Shown piece after piece: positions 30,420-38,605 of a DNA stretch of 64,000 nt. A model generated the notes under the pieces. It searched no databases and had not been told where the DNA came from. It saw only the letters and a list, made by a program, of their open reading frames with translations. Each line of letters begins with the position of its first letter. Positions within the stretch are counted from its first letter, which is position 1. Source of the stretch: Pseudomonas shahriarae (GTDB lineage: Bacteria; Pseudomonadota; Gammaproteobacteria; Pseudomonadales; Pseudomonadaceae); the NCBI RefSeq assembly GCF_014268455.2, contig NZ_CP077085.1, positions 1 to 64,000 on the forward strand, in the 5' to 3' direction. The position numbers and the translations under genes are program-made.

Positions 30420-30683
30420 ATGGCCCGCGTAACCGTTGAAGACTGCCTAGAACACGTGGATAACCGCTTTGAGCTGGTCATGCTCTCTACCAAGCGTGCC
30501 CGTCAATTGGCCACTGGCGGCAAAGAGCCACTGCTCAATTGGGAAAATGACAAGCCTACCGTGATGGCCCTGCGCGAAATCGCTGCCGGCGTGATGAGCT
30601 ATGAATACATTGCCAGCGCTGAAATCGTTGAAGACGAACCGCTGTTTGCAGCGTTCGAGGACGAGTCCAACGAGGCCGTCTAA
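30420..30683 (+). CDS. rpoZ: RNA polymerase omega subunit
   Basis: 87 residues, [37 protein letters not shown], the standard omega sequence. It assists folding of beta-prime and contributes to a ppGpp site. GAGGAAT lies before the ATG; the longer frame upstream is rejected because omega starts at MARV. Sixty bases before spoT. Confidence 0.97.
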   Translation: MARVTVEDCLEHVDNRFELVMLSTKRARQLATGGKEPLLNWENDKPTVMALREIAAGVMSYEYIASAEIVEDEPLFAAFEDESNEAV

Positions 30684-30743
30684 GCCTATGCCTGGTCGAC
30701 GTAGCACGGCGCGGGGTCACAGCCTTCGGCAGGAGTTAACACT

Positions 30744-32849
30744 TTGCCGAGCATAGACGCCCTCGCCGATCGCTTATCGACCTACCTCGGCACCGACCAG
30801 GTCAACCTGGTCCGCCGAGCGTATTTCTACGCCGAACAAGCCCACGACGGCCAACGCCGCCGCAGCGGCGAGGCGTATGTCACCCATCCTCTTGCGGTGG
30901 CCAATATTCTTGCCGACATGCACATGGACCATCAGAGCCTGATGGCTGCGATGCTGCATGACGTGATCGAAGACACCGGCATTGCCAAGGAAGCGCTCAG
31001 TGCGCAATTTGGCGAAACCGTGGCCGACCTGGTCGACGGGGTCAGCAAGCTGACCCAGATGAACTTCGAGACCAAGGCCGAGGCCCAGGCGGAAAACTTC
31101 CAGAAGATGGCCATGGCCATGGCCCGGGACATCCGGGTGATCCTGGTCAAGCTGGCCGACCGGCTGCACAACATGCGCACGCTGGAAGTGCTGTCCGGTG
31201 AGAAACGCCGGCGCATTGCCAAGGAAACCCTGGAAATCTACGCGCCCATCGCCAACCGGCTGGGCATGCATGCCATTCGTATCGAATTCGAAGACCTGGG
31301 TTTCAAGGCGATGCACCCGATGCGCTCGGCGCGCATCTACCAGGCGGTCAAGCGCGCCCGGGGCAATCGCAAGGAAATCGTCAACAAGATCGAAGAGTCC
31401 CTGAGCCACTGCCTGGCAATCGACGAGATTGAAGGCGAAGTCAGCGGGCGGCAGAAGCATATCTACGGCATCTACAAGAAGATGCGCGGCAAGCGCCGGG
31501 CCTTCAACGAGATCATGGACGTGTATGCGTTCCGGATCATCGTCGACAAGGTCGATACCTGCTACCGCGTGCTGGGCGCTGTACATAATTTGTACAAACC
31601 CCTGCCAGGCCGCTTCAAGGACTACATCGCCATCCCCAAAGCCAACGGCTATCAGTCGCTGCATACCACGCTGTTCGGTATGCATGGGGTGCCGATCGAG
31701 ATCCAGATCCGCACCCGGGAAATGGAAGAGATGGCCAACAACGGCATCGCCGCCCATTGGCTGTACAAATCCAGCGGCGACGAGCAGCCCAAAGGCACCC
31801 ATGCCCGCGCCCGCCAGTGGGTCAAGGGCGTGCTGGAAATGCAGCAACGTGCCGGCAACTCCCTGGAATTCATCGAAAGCGTGAAAATCGACCTGTTCCC
31901 TGACGAGGTCTACGTGTTCACGCCAAAAGGCCGGATCATGGAGCTGCCCAAGGGCTCCACGGCGGTCGACTTTGCCTACGCAGTGCACACCGACGTCGGC
32001 AACAGTTGCATCGCCTGCCGGATCAACCGCCGCCTGGCCCCGCTGTCGGAACCGCTGCAAAGCGGCTCCACCGTGGAGATCGTCAGTGCGCCGGGGGCAC
32101 GGCCGAACCCGGCCTGGCTCAACTTCGTAGTCACCGGCAAGGCCCGCACCCATATCCGCCACGCCCTGAAGCTGCAACGCCGCTCCGAGTCCATCAGCCT
32201 GGGCGAACGCCTGCTGAACAAGGTGCTCAACGGTTTCGACAGTTCCTTGGAGAAGATCCCCGCCGAGCGCGTGCAGGCGATCCTCCACGAGTACCGCCAG
32301 GAAGCCATCGAGGACTTGCTCGAAGACATCGGCCTGGGCAATCGCATGGCCTACGTGGTCGCCCGCCGCCTGCTCGGCGAGGGCGAGCAACTGCCGAGCC
32401 CCGAAGGCCCGCTGGCCATTCGCGGCACCGAAGGCCTGGTGCTGAGCTACGCCAAATGCTGCACACCGATCCCGGGCGACCCGATTGTCGGCCACCTGTC
32501 CGCCGGCAAAGGCATGGTCGTGCACCTGGACAACTGCCGCAATATCAGCGAAATACGCCACAACCCGGAAAAATGCATCCAGCTGTCCTGGGCCAAGGAT
32601 GTGACCGGCGAATTCAACGTCGAGCTGCGGGTCGAGCTGGAGCATCAGCGCGGCCTGATCGCCTTGCTGGCCAGTAGCGTCAACGCCGCCGACGGCAATA
32701 TCGAAAAAATCAGCATGGACGAACGTGATGGTCGCATCAGCGTGGTCCAACTGGTGGTCAGCGTGCACGACCGTGTACACCTGGCCCGCGTGATCAAGAA
32801 ACTGCGTGCCCTGACTGGGGTTATCCGCATCACTCGCATGCGCGCATAA
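30744..32849 (+). CDS. spoT: bifunctional (p)ppGpp synthetase/hydrolase SpoT
   Basis: 701 residues. Order: HD hydrolase domain (THPLAVANILADMHMDHQSLMAAMLHDVIEDT), synthetase domain (RIIVDKVDTCYRVLGAVHNLYKPLPGRFKDYIAIPKANGYQSLHTTLFG), TGS domain (VYVFTPKGRIMELPKGSTAVDFAYAVHTDVGN), the linker with CC in LSYAKCCTPIPGD, and a C-terminal ACT domain. The intact HD pair identifies SpoT rather than RelA. The start is TTG, with AGGAG ten bases upstream. Followed 39 bases later by ridA, as in P. aeruginosa. Confidence 0.96.
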   Translation: MPSIDALADRLSTYLGTDQVNLVRRAYFYAEQAHDGQRRRSGEAYVTHPLAVANILADMHMDHQSLMAAMLHDVIEDTGIAKEALSAQFGETVADLVDGVSKLTQMNFETKAEAQAENFQKMAMAMARDIRVILVKLADRLHNMRTLEVLSGEKRRRIAKETLEIYAPIANRLGMHAIRIEFEDLGFKAMHPMRSARIYQAVKRARGNRKEIVNKIEESLSHCLAIDEIEGEVSGRQKHIYGIYKKMRGKRRAFNEIMDVYAFRIIVDKVDTCYRVLGAVHNLYKPLPGRFKDYIAIPKANGYQSLHTTLFGMHGVPIEIQIRTREMEEMANNGIAAHWLYKSSGDEQPKGTHARARQWVKGVLEMQQRAGNSLEFIESVKIDLFPDEVYVFTPKGRIMELPKGSTAVDFAYAVHTDVGNSCIACRINRRLAPLSEPLQSGSTVEIVSAPGARPNPAWLNFVVTGKARTHIRHALKLQRRSESISLGERLLNKVLNGFDSSLEKIPAERVQAILHEYRQEAIEDLLEDIGLGNRMAYVVARRLLGEGEQLPSPEGPLAIRGTEGLVLSYAKCCTPIPGDPIVGHLSAGKGMVVHLDNCRNISEIRHNPEKCIQLSWAKDVTGEFNVELRVELEHQRGLIALLASSVNAADGNIEKISMDERDGRISVVQLVVSVHDRVHLARVIKKLRALTGVIRITRMRA

Positions 32850-32888
32850 CGCCTCCCCCTATAGCCCGGACATTACAAGGAGTCATTT

Positions 32889-33269
32889 ATGACCAAGACT
32901 GTTATCACCAGCGACAAGGCACCTGCTGCCATCGGTACTTATTCCCAGGCGATCAAGGCGGGCAACACCGTCTACATGTCCGGCCAGATCCCTCTGGACC
33001 CAAAGACCATGGAACTGGTTGAAGGCTTCGAAGCCCAGACCGTACAAGTCTTCGAAAACCTCAAGTCGGTAGCCGAAGCCGCAGGCGGTTCGTTCAAGGA
33101 CATCGTCAAGCTGAACATCTTCCTCACCGACCTGAGCCACTTCGCCAAGGTCAACGAGATCATGGGCAAGTACTTCGAACAACCCTACCCAGCCCGCGCC
33201 GCCATTGGCGTTGCCGCCCTTCCCAAGGGCTCCCAGGTTGAGATGGACGCGATTCTGGTCATCGAGTAA
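32889..33269 (+). CDS. ridA: RidA, 2-iminobutanoate/2-iminopropanoate deaminase
   Basis: 126 residues, [38 protein letters not shown], the canonical RidA signature. The active-site Arg is in [25 protein letters not shown]. It hydrolyses 2-aminoacrylate and related imines released by threonine/serine dehydratase, protecting PLP enzymes. AAGGAG lies seven bases before the ATG. It is immediately downstream of spoT and ends at a hairpin. A second, divergent Rid protein is in the dad operon of this window. Confidence 0.96.
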   Translation: MTKTVITSDKAPAAIGTYSQAIKAGNTVYMSGQIPLDPKTMELVEGFEAQTVQVFENLKSVAEAAGGSFKDIVKLNIFLTDLSHFAKVNEIMGKYFEQPYPARAAIGVAALPKGSQVEMDAILVIE

Positions 33270-33274
33270 TACAT

Positions 33275-33310
33275 TCGGCGCAACCCACAGGGTTGCGCCG
33301 ACTTCGTTTT
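33275..33310 (+). terminator. terminator-like hairpin after ridA
   Basis: A perfect 12-pair stem (TCGGCGCAACCC / GGGTTGCGCCGA) with a three-base loop is followed by CTTCGTTTT. It probably ends the spoT-ridA transcript. Confidence 0.75.
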
Positions 33311-33324
33311 AAAAGGATTTCATA

Positions 33325-34068
33325 ATGCGCAAAGCGCTCGTTGCCTCCACGCTGCTCGCCCTGTTCCTTGGCGGCTGTGCCAGCAATCCTGCCACCCGGG
33401 ATGTGAGCGGCACCTGGATCAACCAGGTCGCCATTGATGCGGCGTCCAAGGGCGGCCCTTTGCGCGAAGCCCTGCAAGCCTACGGTCCGAACCTCGAATG
33501 GGAGGTCAACACCAAGGCCAACCAAGCACGCTACTTCAATGGCTTTGAACGCCCCGAAGGCACCCTGGCCGGGGAAAAGTCCGGCACCTGGAACGTTGAT
33601 TTCTACGGTAGCTCGACCACCGAACTCAAGCGCAAGGGCAAACAGCTGCTGCAAGTGGCCAACGACAACGAGCCCGAACAGCTGTTTGACCGCCCCAAGG
33701 ACCCTGCCCCCGAAGGCGCGCCCCTGGGTGCCAACTTCGAACGGGCGCTGTACTCGGCCTATATGGGCGGCAGCTGGAAAATCACCAGCGGCAGCGGCCT
33801 GGGCGCCACCGTGCAGTTCCAGGCCAACGGCCAAGTAAGCGGGCTGCCGGGCGCCGAGCAGTACTCACTGTGCCTGGCGGGCGACTGCGCCTCCATGAGC
33901 GGTGGCTACGACAGCATCTGGCTGCAACAAGGTGGCCAGGGCAACCCGTGGATCTTCAGTCGCAATGACAAGCAGTTGGAGATTTTCCAGGCGATCAATA
34001 CCTCCCAGGCCGACGAAGTCCCTTCGTTTACCCCCGGGCCACGCCAGTGGTTGCTGGAAAAACAGTAA
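33325..34068 (+). CDS. putative lipoprotein, function unknown
   Basis: 247 residues with a lipoprotein signal MRKALVASTLLALFLGGC (lipid-bearing C18) and no inner-membrane retention Asp at +2 (ASNP follows). The rest is soluble and contains two similar stretches, DVSGTWINQV and YMGGSWKITSGSGLGATVQFQANGQVSGLPGAEQYSLCLAGDCASMSGG. The latter resembles META/HslJ-like small beta domains with a possible disulphide between the two Cys, but I do not recognise a named family with confidence. PA5340 sits in the same position. A purine-rich AAAAGGA lies before the ATG, directly after the ridA terminator. Confidence 0.8.
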   Translation: MRKALVASTLLALFLGGCASNPATRDVSGTWINQVAIDAASKGGPLREALQAYGPNLEWEVNTKANQARYFNGFERPEGTLAGEKSGTWNVDFYGSSTTELKRKGKQLLQVANDNEPEQLFDRPKDPAPEGAPLGANFERALYSAYMGGSWKITSGSGLGATVQFQANGQVSGLPGAEQYSLCLAGDCASMSGGYDSIWLQQGGQGNPWIFSRNDKQLEIFQAINTSQADEVPSFTPGPRQWLLEKQ

Positions 34069-34074
34069 CCTCAA

Positions 34075-34187
34075 TGTGGGAGCGGGCTTGCGTGGGAGCC
34101 GGGCTTGCCCGCGATGCAGGCACCTCGGTGTGTCAGTGACACCGAGGTGATGCTGTCATAGCGATCCGACAAGCCAGCTCCCACACA
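34075..34187. repeat. chimeric REP pair with extra tandem REP head
   Basis: It starts with a truncated TGTGGGAGCGGGCTTGC, then a full GTGGGAGCCGGGCTTGCCCG unit. It ends with a different REP type (inverse of GTGGGAGCTGGCTTGTCGGA). Between them CACCTCGGTGT and ACACCGAGGTG (34121-34149) form a perfect 11-pair stem. Placed between convergent genes. Confidence 0.8.
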
Positions 34188-34209
34188 AGCCGGTGCCTAG
34201 CAAGAAAAG

Positions 34210-35061
34210 TCAGCCTTTGAGGATAGCGGCGTAGCCTTCGCGATAACTCGGATAGGTTGGCGTCCAGCCCAGCGCCTTGGCCCGCGCATTGCTGCACTGC
34301 TTGCTGCCCGCGCGCCGCACGCTGGCGTCTTCGGCCCACTCGGTCACCCCAAGGTACTCACGCAGCCAGCCCACAACCTCAGCCAGCGGCGCCGGCGCGT
34401 CGTCGACGCCGATATAGACCTTGTCCAACGAACCGCCCTGCTCTACATGTTGCAGCAGAAACGCCAACAACCCTGCCGCATCATCAACATGTATCCGGTT
34501 GCCGTACAAAGGCGGCTCCACCGCCACGCGATAGCCCTGGCGCACCTGGCTCAACAACCATTCACGCCCCGGCCCGTAGATACCGGTCAAGCGCACAGTC
34601 GTGGCCGGGATGCCGCTGTCGAATGCTACTTGCTCGGCTTCCAGCATCACCTGCCCGGAATAGCCAAGGGCCTGGGTAGTCGACGTCTCATCGACCCATT
34701 CGCCATTTTGCTGCCCATAGACACTGCTGCTGGACACAAACACAAGCTGCTTGGGCTGCTGGCCATAGTCGTCAAGCCATTCCAGCACATGCTGCAAGCC
34801 TTCGACATAGGCCTTGCGATAGCCCGCTTCGTCATGGTCGGTGGCGGCTGCGCAGTACACCAGGTAGTCCACACCGCCGATCGGCCAGGTGTCGGGACAA
34901 TCCTTTTTGAACAGGTCGCCGGCAATCCCGATCACCCCTTCGGGCAGGCGCGAGACATTACGCCGCAGGCCATGCACCTCCCATCCGGCAGCCAGCAATT
35001 GACTAGCCAGCCGACTACCTACATCACCACAACCGGCGATCACCACAGAAGGCGCAGACAT
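34210..35061 (-). CDS. NAD(P)-dependent epimerase/SDR-family protein (YeeZ-like)
   Basis: 283 residues of the extended SDR family. The nucleotide-binding motif is VVIAGCGDVGSRLASQLLAAGWEVHGLRRN near the N-terminus, and the catalytic region is FVSSSSVYGQQNGEWVDE, with an S/Y pair but no following YxxxK (YSGQVM instead). The C-terminus has GRIHVDDAAGLLAFLL-like and KRCSNARAKALGWTPTYPSYREG-like segments seen in YeeZ-type proteins. GGAG lies seven bases before the ATG. Substrate unknown. It diverges from exbB. Confidence 0.83.
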   Translation of the reverse strand: MSAPSVVIAGCGDVGSRLASQLLAAGWEVHGLRRNVSRLPEGVIGIAGDLFKKDCPDTWPIGGVDYLVYCAAATDHDEAGYRKAYVEGLQHVLEWLDDYGQQPKQLVFVSSSSVYGQQNGEWVDETSTTQALGYSGQVMLEAEQVAFDSGIPATTVRLTGIYGPGREWLLSQVRQGYRVAVEPPLYGNRIHVDDAAGLLAFLLQHVEQGGSLDKVYIGVDDAPAPLAEVVGWLREYLGVTEWAEDASVRRAGSKQCSNARAKALGWTPTYPSYREGYAAILKG

Positions 35062-35152
35062 CACAAAACTCCGTTCTCAAAGGTCTAGATTAGCCCTCGC
35101 AGGTGACCAGCGGCCAGAAAAAGCACAAATAAAGATACTGTATTACTTCTGT

Positions 35153-35176
35153 TAACAAGAATTACTTGCAATAATA
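35153..35176. promoter_or_regulatory. possible degenerate Fur box upstream of exbB
   Basis: AACAAGAATTACTTGC aligns with the Pseudomonas Fur-box pattern AATGAGAATTATTATC at about 11 of 16 positions, about 80-100 bases before exbB and in the AT-richest part of the SDR/exbB divergent region. Iron control of exbB-exbD-tonB is expected, but the match is modest. Confidence 0.35.
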
Positions 35177-35251
35177 ACCGCCCATTTGTCCTCGACCCTT
35201 TATGCGGTCTGGCAGGGCAAGCCCTTATTTTTTCTATCAGGTCCGGCCAGC

Positions 35252-36265
35252 ATGACACGCAATAACCTCCCCGCTTCGCCAACCAAGCCTCACAGCCCGT
35301 CCCGCGTCTGGCGCGCGATAACTGCGTTGCTGTTCAGCGTCCTGCTGGCACCGACCGCCGCGCTCGCCGATGCCACGGCACCGGCCACTCCGCCTGCCGC
35401 TACTGCGCCAGCCCCGGCCGCGGCCCCCGCACTTGAGCAAAATGCCGCAGCACCCGGTGCTCCAGCTGTCGCTCCTGCGGCCACCGACCCGGCTGCTGCC
35501 GAAGGCGTAGCCCCGCAAGATGAAACCGGCGTGGTTCTGGAAGAAGACAACACCCTGGGCATGGCCCACGACCTGTCGCCTTGGGGCATGTATCAGAACG
35601 CTGACATCATCGTGAAGATCGTGATGATCGGCCTGGCCATCGCCTCGATCATCACCTGGACCATCTGGATTGCCAAAGGCTTCGAGCTGCTGGGCGCCAA
35701 ACGCCGCCTGCGCACTGAAATCGCCAACCTGAAAAAAGCCACCACCCTTAAAGAAGCCAGCGAAAGCGCGGCCATCAAGGGCACCCTGGCCCACCTGCTG
35801 GTACACGACGCACTGGAAGAAATGCGTCTGTCGGCCAACACCCGCGAAAAGGAAGGCATCAAGGAACGCGTGAGCTTCCGCCTGGAGCGCCTGGTGGCAG
35901 CCTGCGGTCGCAACATGAGCAACGGCACCGGCGTGCTGGCGACCATCGGTTCCACCGCGCCGTTCGTCGGTCTGTTCGGTACCGTGTGGGGCATCATGAA
36001 CAGCTTCATCGGCATCGCCAAGACCCAGACAACCAACCTCGCCGTCGTTGCCCCCGGCATCGCCGAAGCCCTGCTGGCAACTGCCCTGGGCCTGGTCGCC
36101 GCAATTCCGGCGGTGGTGATCTACAACGTATTCGCCCGTTCGATCGCCGGCTACAAGGCCCAGGTGTCGGACGCTTCGGCAGAAGTCCTGTTGCTGGTCA
36201 GCCGCGACCTCGATCACCTGCCTACCGAGCGCAGCTCGCAACCGCACATGGTGAAAGTGGGGTAA
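35252..36265 (+). CDS. exbB: TonB-system proton channel protein ExbB
   Basis: 337 residues. An N-terminal signal-like helix (about residues 23-40) is followed by an Ala/Pro-rich segment (about 45-95), then the MotA/TolQ/ExbB domain. That domain has three membrane spans, including IVKIVMIGLAIASIITWTIWIAKGFELL, TIGSTAPFVGLFGTVWGIMNSFIGI and AEALLATALGLVAAIPAVVIYNVF. With ExbD it converts proton flow into motion of TonB. The long N-terminus is typical of Pseudomonas ExbB. The ATG at 35252 follows AGG by ten bases; the upstream ATG is rejected. First gene of exbB-exbD-tonB. Confidence 0.94.
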   Translation: MTRNNLPASPTKPHSPSRVWRAITALLFSVLLAPTAALADATAPATPPAATAPAPAAAPALEQNAAAPGAPAVAPAATDPAAAEGVAPQDETGVVLEEDNTLGMAHDLSPWGMYQNADIIVKIVMIGLAIASIITWTIWIAKGFELLGAKRRLRTEIANLKKATTLKEASESAAIKGTLAHLLVHDALEEMRLSANTREKEGIKERVSFRLERLVAACGRNMSNGTGVLATIGSTAPFVGLFGTVWGIMNSFIGIAKTQTTNLAVVAPGIAEALLATALGLVAAIPAVVIYNVFARSIAGYKAQVSDASAEVLLLVSRDLDHLPTERSSQPHMVKVG

Positions 36266-36271
36266 TCGGCC

Positions 36272-36697
36272 ATGGGCCTGCATTTGAATCAAGGCGACGA
36301 CGAGCTCGTCGAGAACCACGAAATCAACGTCACGCCGTTTATCGACGTGATGCTGGTGCTGCTGATCATCTTCATGGTGGCAGCCCCCTTGGCCACGGTG
36401 GATATCAAGGTCGACCTCCCCGCCTCCAGCGCGAAACCCGCGCCCCGGCCGGAGAAACCGGTGTTCCTCAGCGTCAAGGCTGACCAGCGTCTGTTCCTGG
36501 GCGAAGACGAAGTCAAACCCGAAACCCTCGGTGCGGTGCTCGACGCCCGGACCCAGGGCAAGAAAGACACGACGATCTTCTTCCAGGCCGACAAGGGCGT
36601 GGACTACGGCGACCTGATGAGCGTGATGGATGCCCTGCGGGCAGCCGGCTACCTCAAGGTCGGTCTGGTCGGACTTGAGACGGCAGCCAAGAAATGA
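36272..36697 (+). CDS. exbD: TonB-system protein ExbD
   Basis: 141 residues, one membrane helix (INVTPFIDVMLVLLIIFMVAAPLA) with the proton-path Asp at position 25, followed by a periplasmic domain. It partners ExbB. Starts six bases after exbB, and its TGA overlaps the tonB ATG by four bases. Confidence 0.95.
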   Translation: MGLHLNQGDDELVENHEINVTPFIDVMLVLLIIFMVAAPLATVDIKVDLPASSAKPAPRPEKPVFLSVKADQRLFLGEDEVKPETLGAVLDARTQGKKDTTIFFQADKGVDYGDLMSVMDALRAAGYLKVGLVGLETAAKK

Positions 36698-37440
36698 TCA
36701 CGACGCGCCACAAACTGACGCGTTATGGCACCAGCCTCGCCGTCGTGCTGGGCGTCCACGCCGTCGCGATCATCCTCGCGCTCCAGTGGTCGGCGCCACA
36801 GATGGTGCAGTTGCCACCGGCTGCCATGGTCATCGACCTGGCGCCGATGCCAGCCCCACCCCCTCCGGCCCCGCCGAAGGTGGTGACGCCACCGCAACCG
36901 CCGGCACCGGTGGAAGAGTTGCCCTTGCCGAAACTGGCCGAGGCACCCAAGCCCACGATTTCCGTGCCCAAGCCGGTCAAGCCAAAGCCTAAGCCGCAGC
37001 CGCCCAAGCCTGAGAAAAAGGTCGAGCAGCCCAAGGAGAAACCCTCCGAGGATCCGCCGAGCGAAACCCCTCAGAACAACGCGCCTTCGGAGAAATCCGC
37101 GCAGCCGCAACCCGGCCCTTCGCCGGCACAGATCGCGGCCAAGGCCACCTGGCAAAGCACGCTGCTCGGTCACCTGGCGAAGTACAAGAAGTACCCGCCA
37201 GGCGCCCAGGCCCGTGGCAAGGAAGGCTTGAACCGCTTGCGGTTCGTGGTGGATGCCGAAGGCAAGGTGCTGTCCTATGAGCTGGTGGGCCGCTCCGGCA
37301 ACGCCGACCTGGACCGCGCTACCCTGGAGATGATCCGTCGCGCCCAACCGCTGCCCAAGCCTCCGGCCGAGATGTTGACCAACGGCAGCATCGAAATCGT
37401 TGCGCCGTTTGTCTACAACATCGAGAAGCGCCGCCGCTAA
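36694..37440 (+). CDS. tonB: energy transducer TonB
   Basis: 248 residues. Short cytoplasmic start, one membrane helix (GTSLAVVLGVHAVAIILALQW), a long Pro/Lys-rich spacer (about 48-130, with PKPVKPKPKPQPPKPEKK) and the C-terminal TonB domain (YKKYPPGAQARGKEGLNRLRFVVDAEGKVL...DLDRATLEMIRRAQPLPKPP). It reaches across the periplasm to energise siderophore, haem and vitamin receptors. The ATGA overlap with exbD shows coupled translation. A REPIN follows. Confidence 0.95.
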   Translation: MITTRHKLTRYGTSLAVVLGVHAVAIILALQWSAPQMVQLPPAAMVIDLAPMPAPPPPAPPKVVTPPQPPAPVEELPLPKLAEAPKPTISVPKPVKPKPKPQPPKPEKKVEQPKEKPSEDPPSETPQNNAPSEKSAQPQPGPSPAQIAAKATWQSTLLGHLAKYKKYPPGAQARGKEGLNRLRFVVDAEGKVLSYELVGRSGNADLDRATLEMIRRAQPLPKPPAEMLTNGSIEIVAPFVYNIEKRRR

Positions 37441-37460
37441 CCCCTGGGGGAGCGGGTTTG

Positions 37461-37550
37461 TGTGGGAGCGGGCTTGCCCGCGATGACGGTGTAACAGTCA
37501 ACATCCACAGTGACTGACACACCGCCATCGCGAACAAGCCCGCCCCCACA
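37461..37550. repeat. REPIN with truncated REP head upstream
   Basis: TGTGGGAGCGGGCTTGCCCG and a two-mismatch inverse flank a spacer with CAGTCA and TGACTG as an inner inverted repeat, the same layout as at 2.7 and 16.0 kb. An extra partial head, GGGAGCGGGTTTG, lies just before it at 37448-37460. It separates tonB and oxyR. Confidence 0.88.
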
Positions 37551-37615
37551 CAAAACGGCCAACGCCATTAAGCAAAATCCCCCGCACAAACCGCTCAATC
37601 CCCAATCAAGCTCTG

Positions 37616-37630
37616 ATAACGTGCGTCTAT
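37616..37630. promoter_or_regulatory. possible OxyR half-site upstream of oxyR
   Basis: ATAA-N7-CTAT resembles the OxyR unit ATAG-N7-CTAT (seven of eight fixed bases), 47 bases before the oxyR start. The second half expected seven bases on is not seen. Autoregulation is plausible only. Confidence 0.3.
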
Positions 37631-37676
37631 CGTTTGCAGCCGGTATGCTTGGCCCGCAACCTCATGGACGCCCGCT

Positions 37677-38597
37677 ATGACTCTTACAGAATTACGCTAC
37701 ATCGTGACCCTCGCCCAAGAGCAACACTTCGGCCATGCAGCCGAACGTTGCCATGTCAGCCAACCGACGCTGTCGGTGGGCGTGAAAAAGCTTGAAGACG
37801 AACTCGGTGTGCTGATTTTCGAGCGCAGCAAAAGCGCCGTGCGCCTCACCCCGGTTGGCGAAGGCATTGTTGCCCAGGCGCAGAAGGTGCTGGAGCAGGC
37901 CCAGAGCATTCGTGAGCTGGCCCAGGCCGGCAAGAACCAGCTGACCGCCCCGCTGAAAGTCGGCGCGATCTATACCGTCGGCCCGTACCTGTTCCCGCAC
38001 CTGATCCCGCAACTGCACCGCGTCGCGCCGCAGATGCCGCTGTATATCGAAGAAAACTTCACCCACGTACTGCGCGACAAACTGCGCAACGGTGAGTTGG
38101 ACGCGATCATCATCGCCCTGCCTTTCAACGAAGCCGACGTGCTGACATTGCCGCTCTACGACGAGCCGTTCTATGTATTGATGCCGGCCTCGCACCCGTG
38201 GACGCAAAAAGACACGATTGACGCCAGCCTGCTCAACGACAAGAGCCTGCTGCTGCTCGGTGAAGGCCATTGCTTCCGCGACCAGGTGCTGGAAGCCTGC
38301 CCGACCCTGACCAAGGGCAACGACGGCGCCAAGCACACCACCGTGGAGTCCAGCTCCCTGGAGACCATTCGCCATATGGTGGCGTCCGGCCTGGGCATCT
38401 CGATCCTGCCGCTGTCGGCCGTCGACAGCCACCACTACGCGGCCGGCGTGATTGAAGTGCGTCCGCTCACCCCGCCCGTGCCGTTCCGTACCGTGGCGAT
38501 TGCCTGGCGCGCCAGTTTCCCGCGCCCGAAAGCGATTGATATCCTCGCCGACTCGATCCGCCTGTGCTCGGTGGCCAAGCCGCCTGCCGCGAACTAA
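37677..38597 (+). CDS. oxyR: hydrogen peroxide-responsive LysR-type activator OxyR
   Basis: 306 residues. LysR helix-turn-helix at 1-60 (LRYIVTLAQEQHFGHAAERCHVSQPTLSVGVKKLEDELGVLIFERSKSAVRLT) and a periplasmic-binding-like sensor domain. The redox pair is C199 and C208 in GHCFRDQVLEACPTL, exactly the E. coli numbering. It induces catalase, peroxiredoxin and thioredoxin reductase on oxidation. Nine bases before recG on the same strand, forming the conserved oxyR-recG operon. Confidence 0.97.
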   Translation: MTLTELRYIVTLAQEQHFGHAAERCHVSQPTLSVGVKKLEDELGVLIFERSKSAVRLTPVGEGIVAQAQKVLEQAQSIRELAQAGKNQLTAPLKVGAIYTVGPYLFPHLIPQLHRVAPQMPLYIEENFTHVLRDKLRNGELDAIIIALPFNEADVLTLPLYDEPFYVLMPASHPWTQKDTIDASLLNDKSLLLLGEGHCFRDQVLEACPTLTKGNDGAKHTTVESSSLETIRHMVASGLGISILPLSAVDSHHYAAGVIEVRPLTPPVPFRTVAIAWRASFPRPKAIDILADSIRLCSVAKPPAAN

Positions 38598-38605
38598 GTA
38601 CGTGT

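Noticed and set aside
30774..32780. 668-codon minus-strand open frame opposite spoT
   Set aside because: Antisense shadow of spoT with no recognisable protein features.
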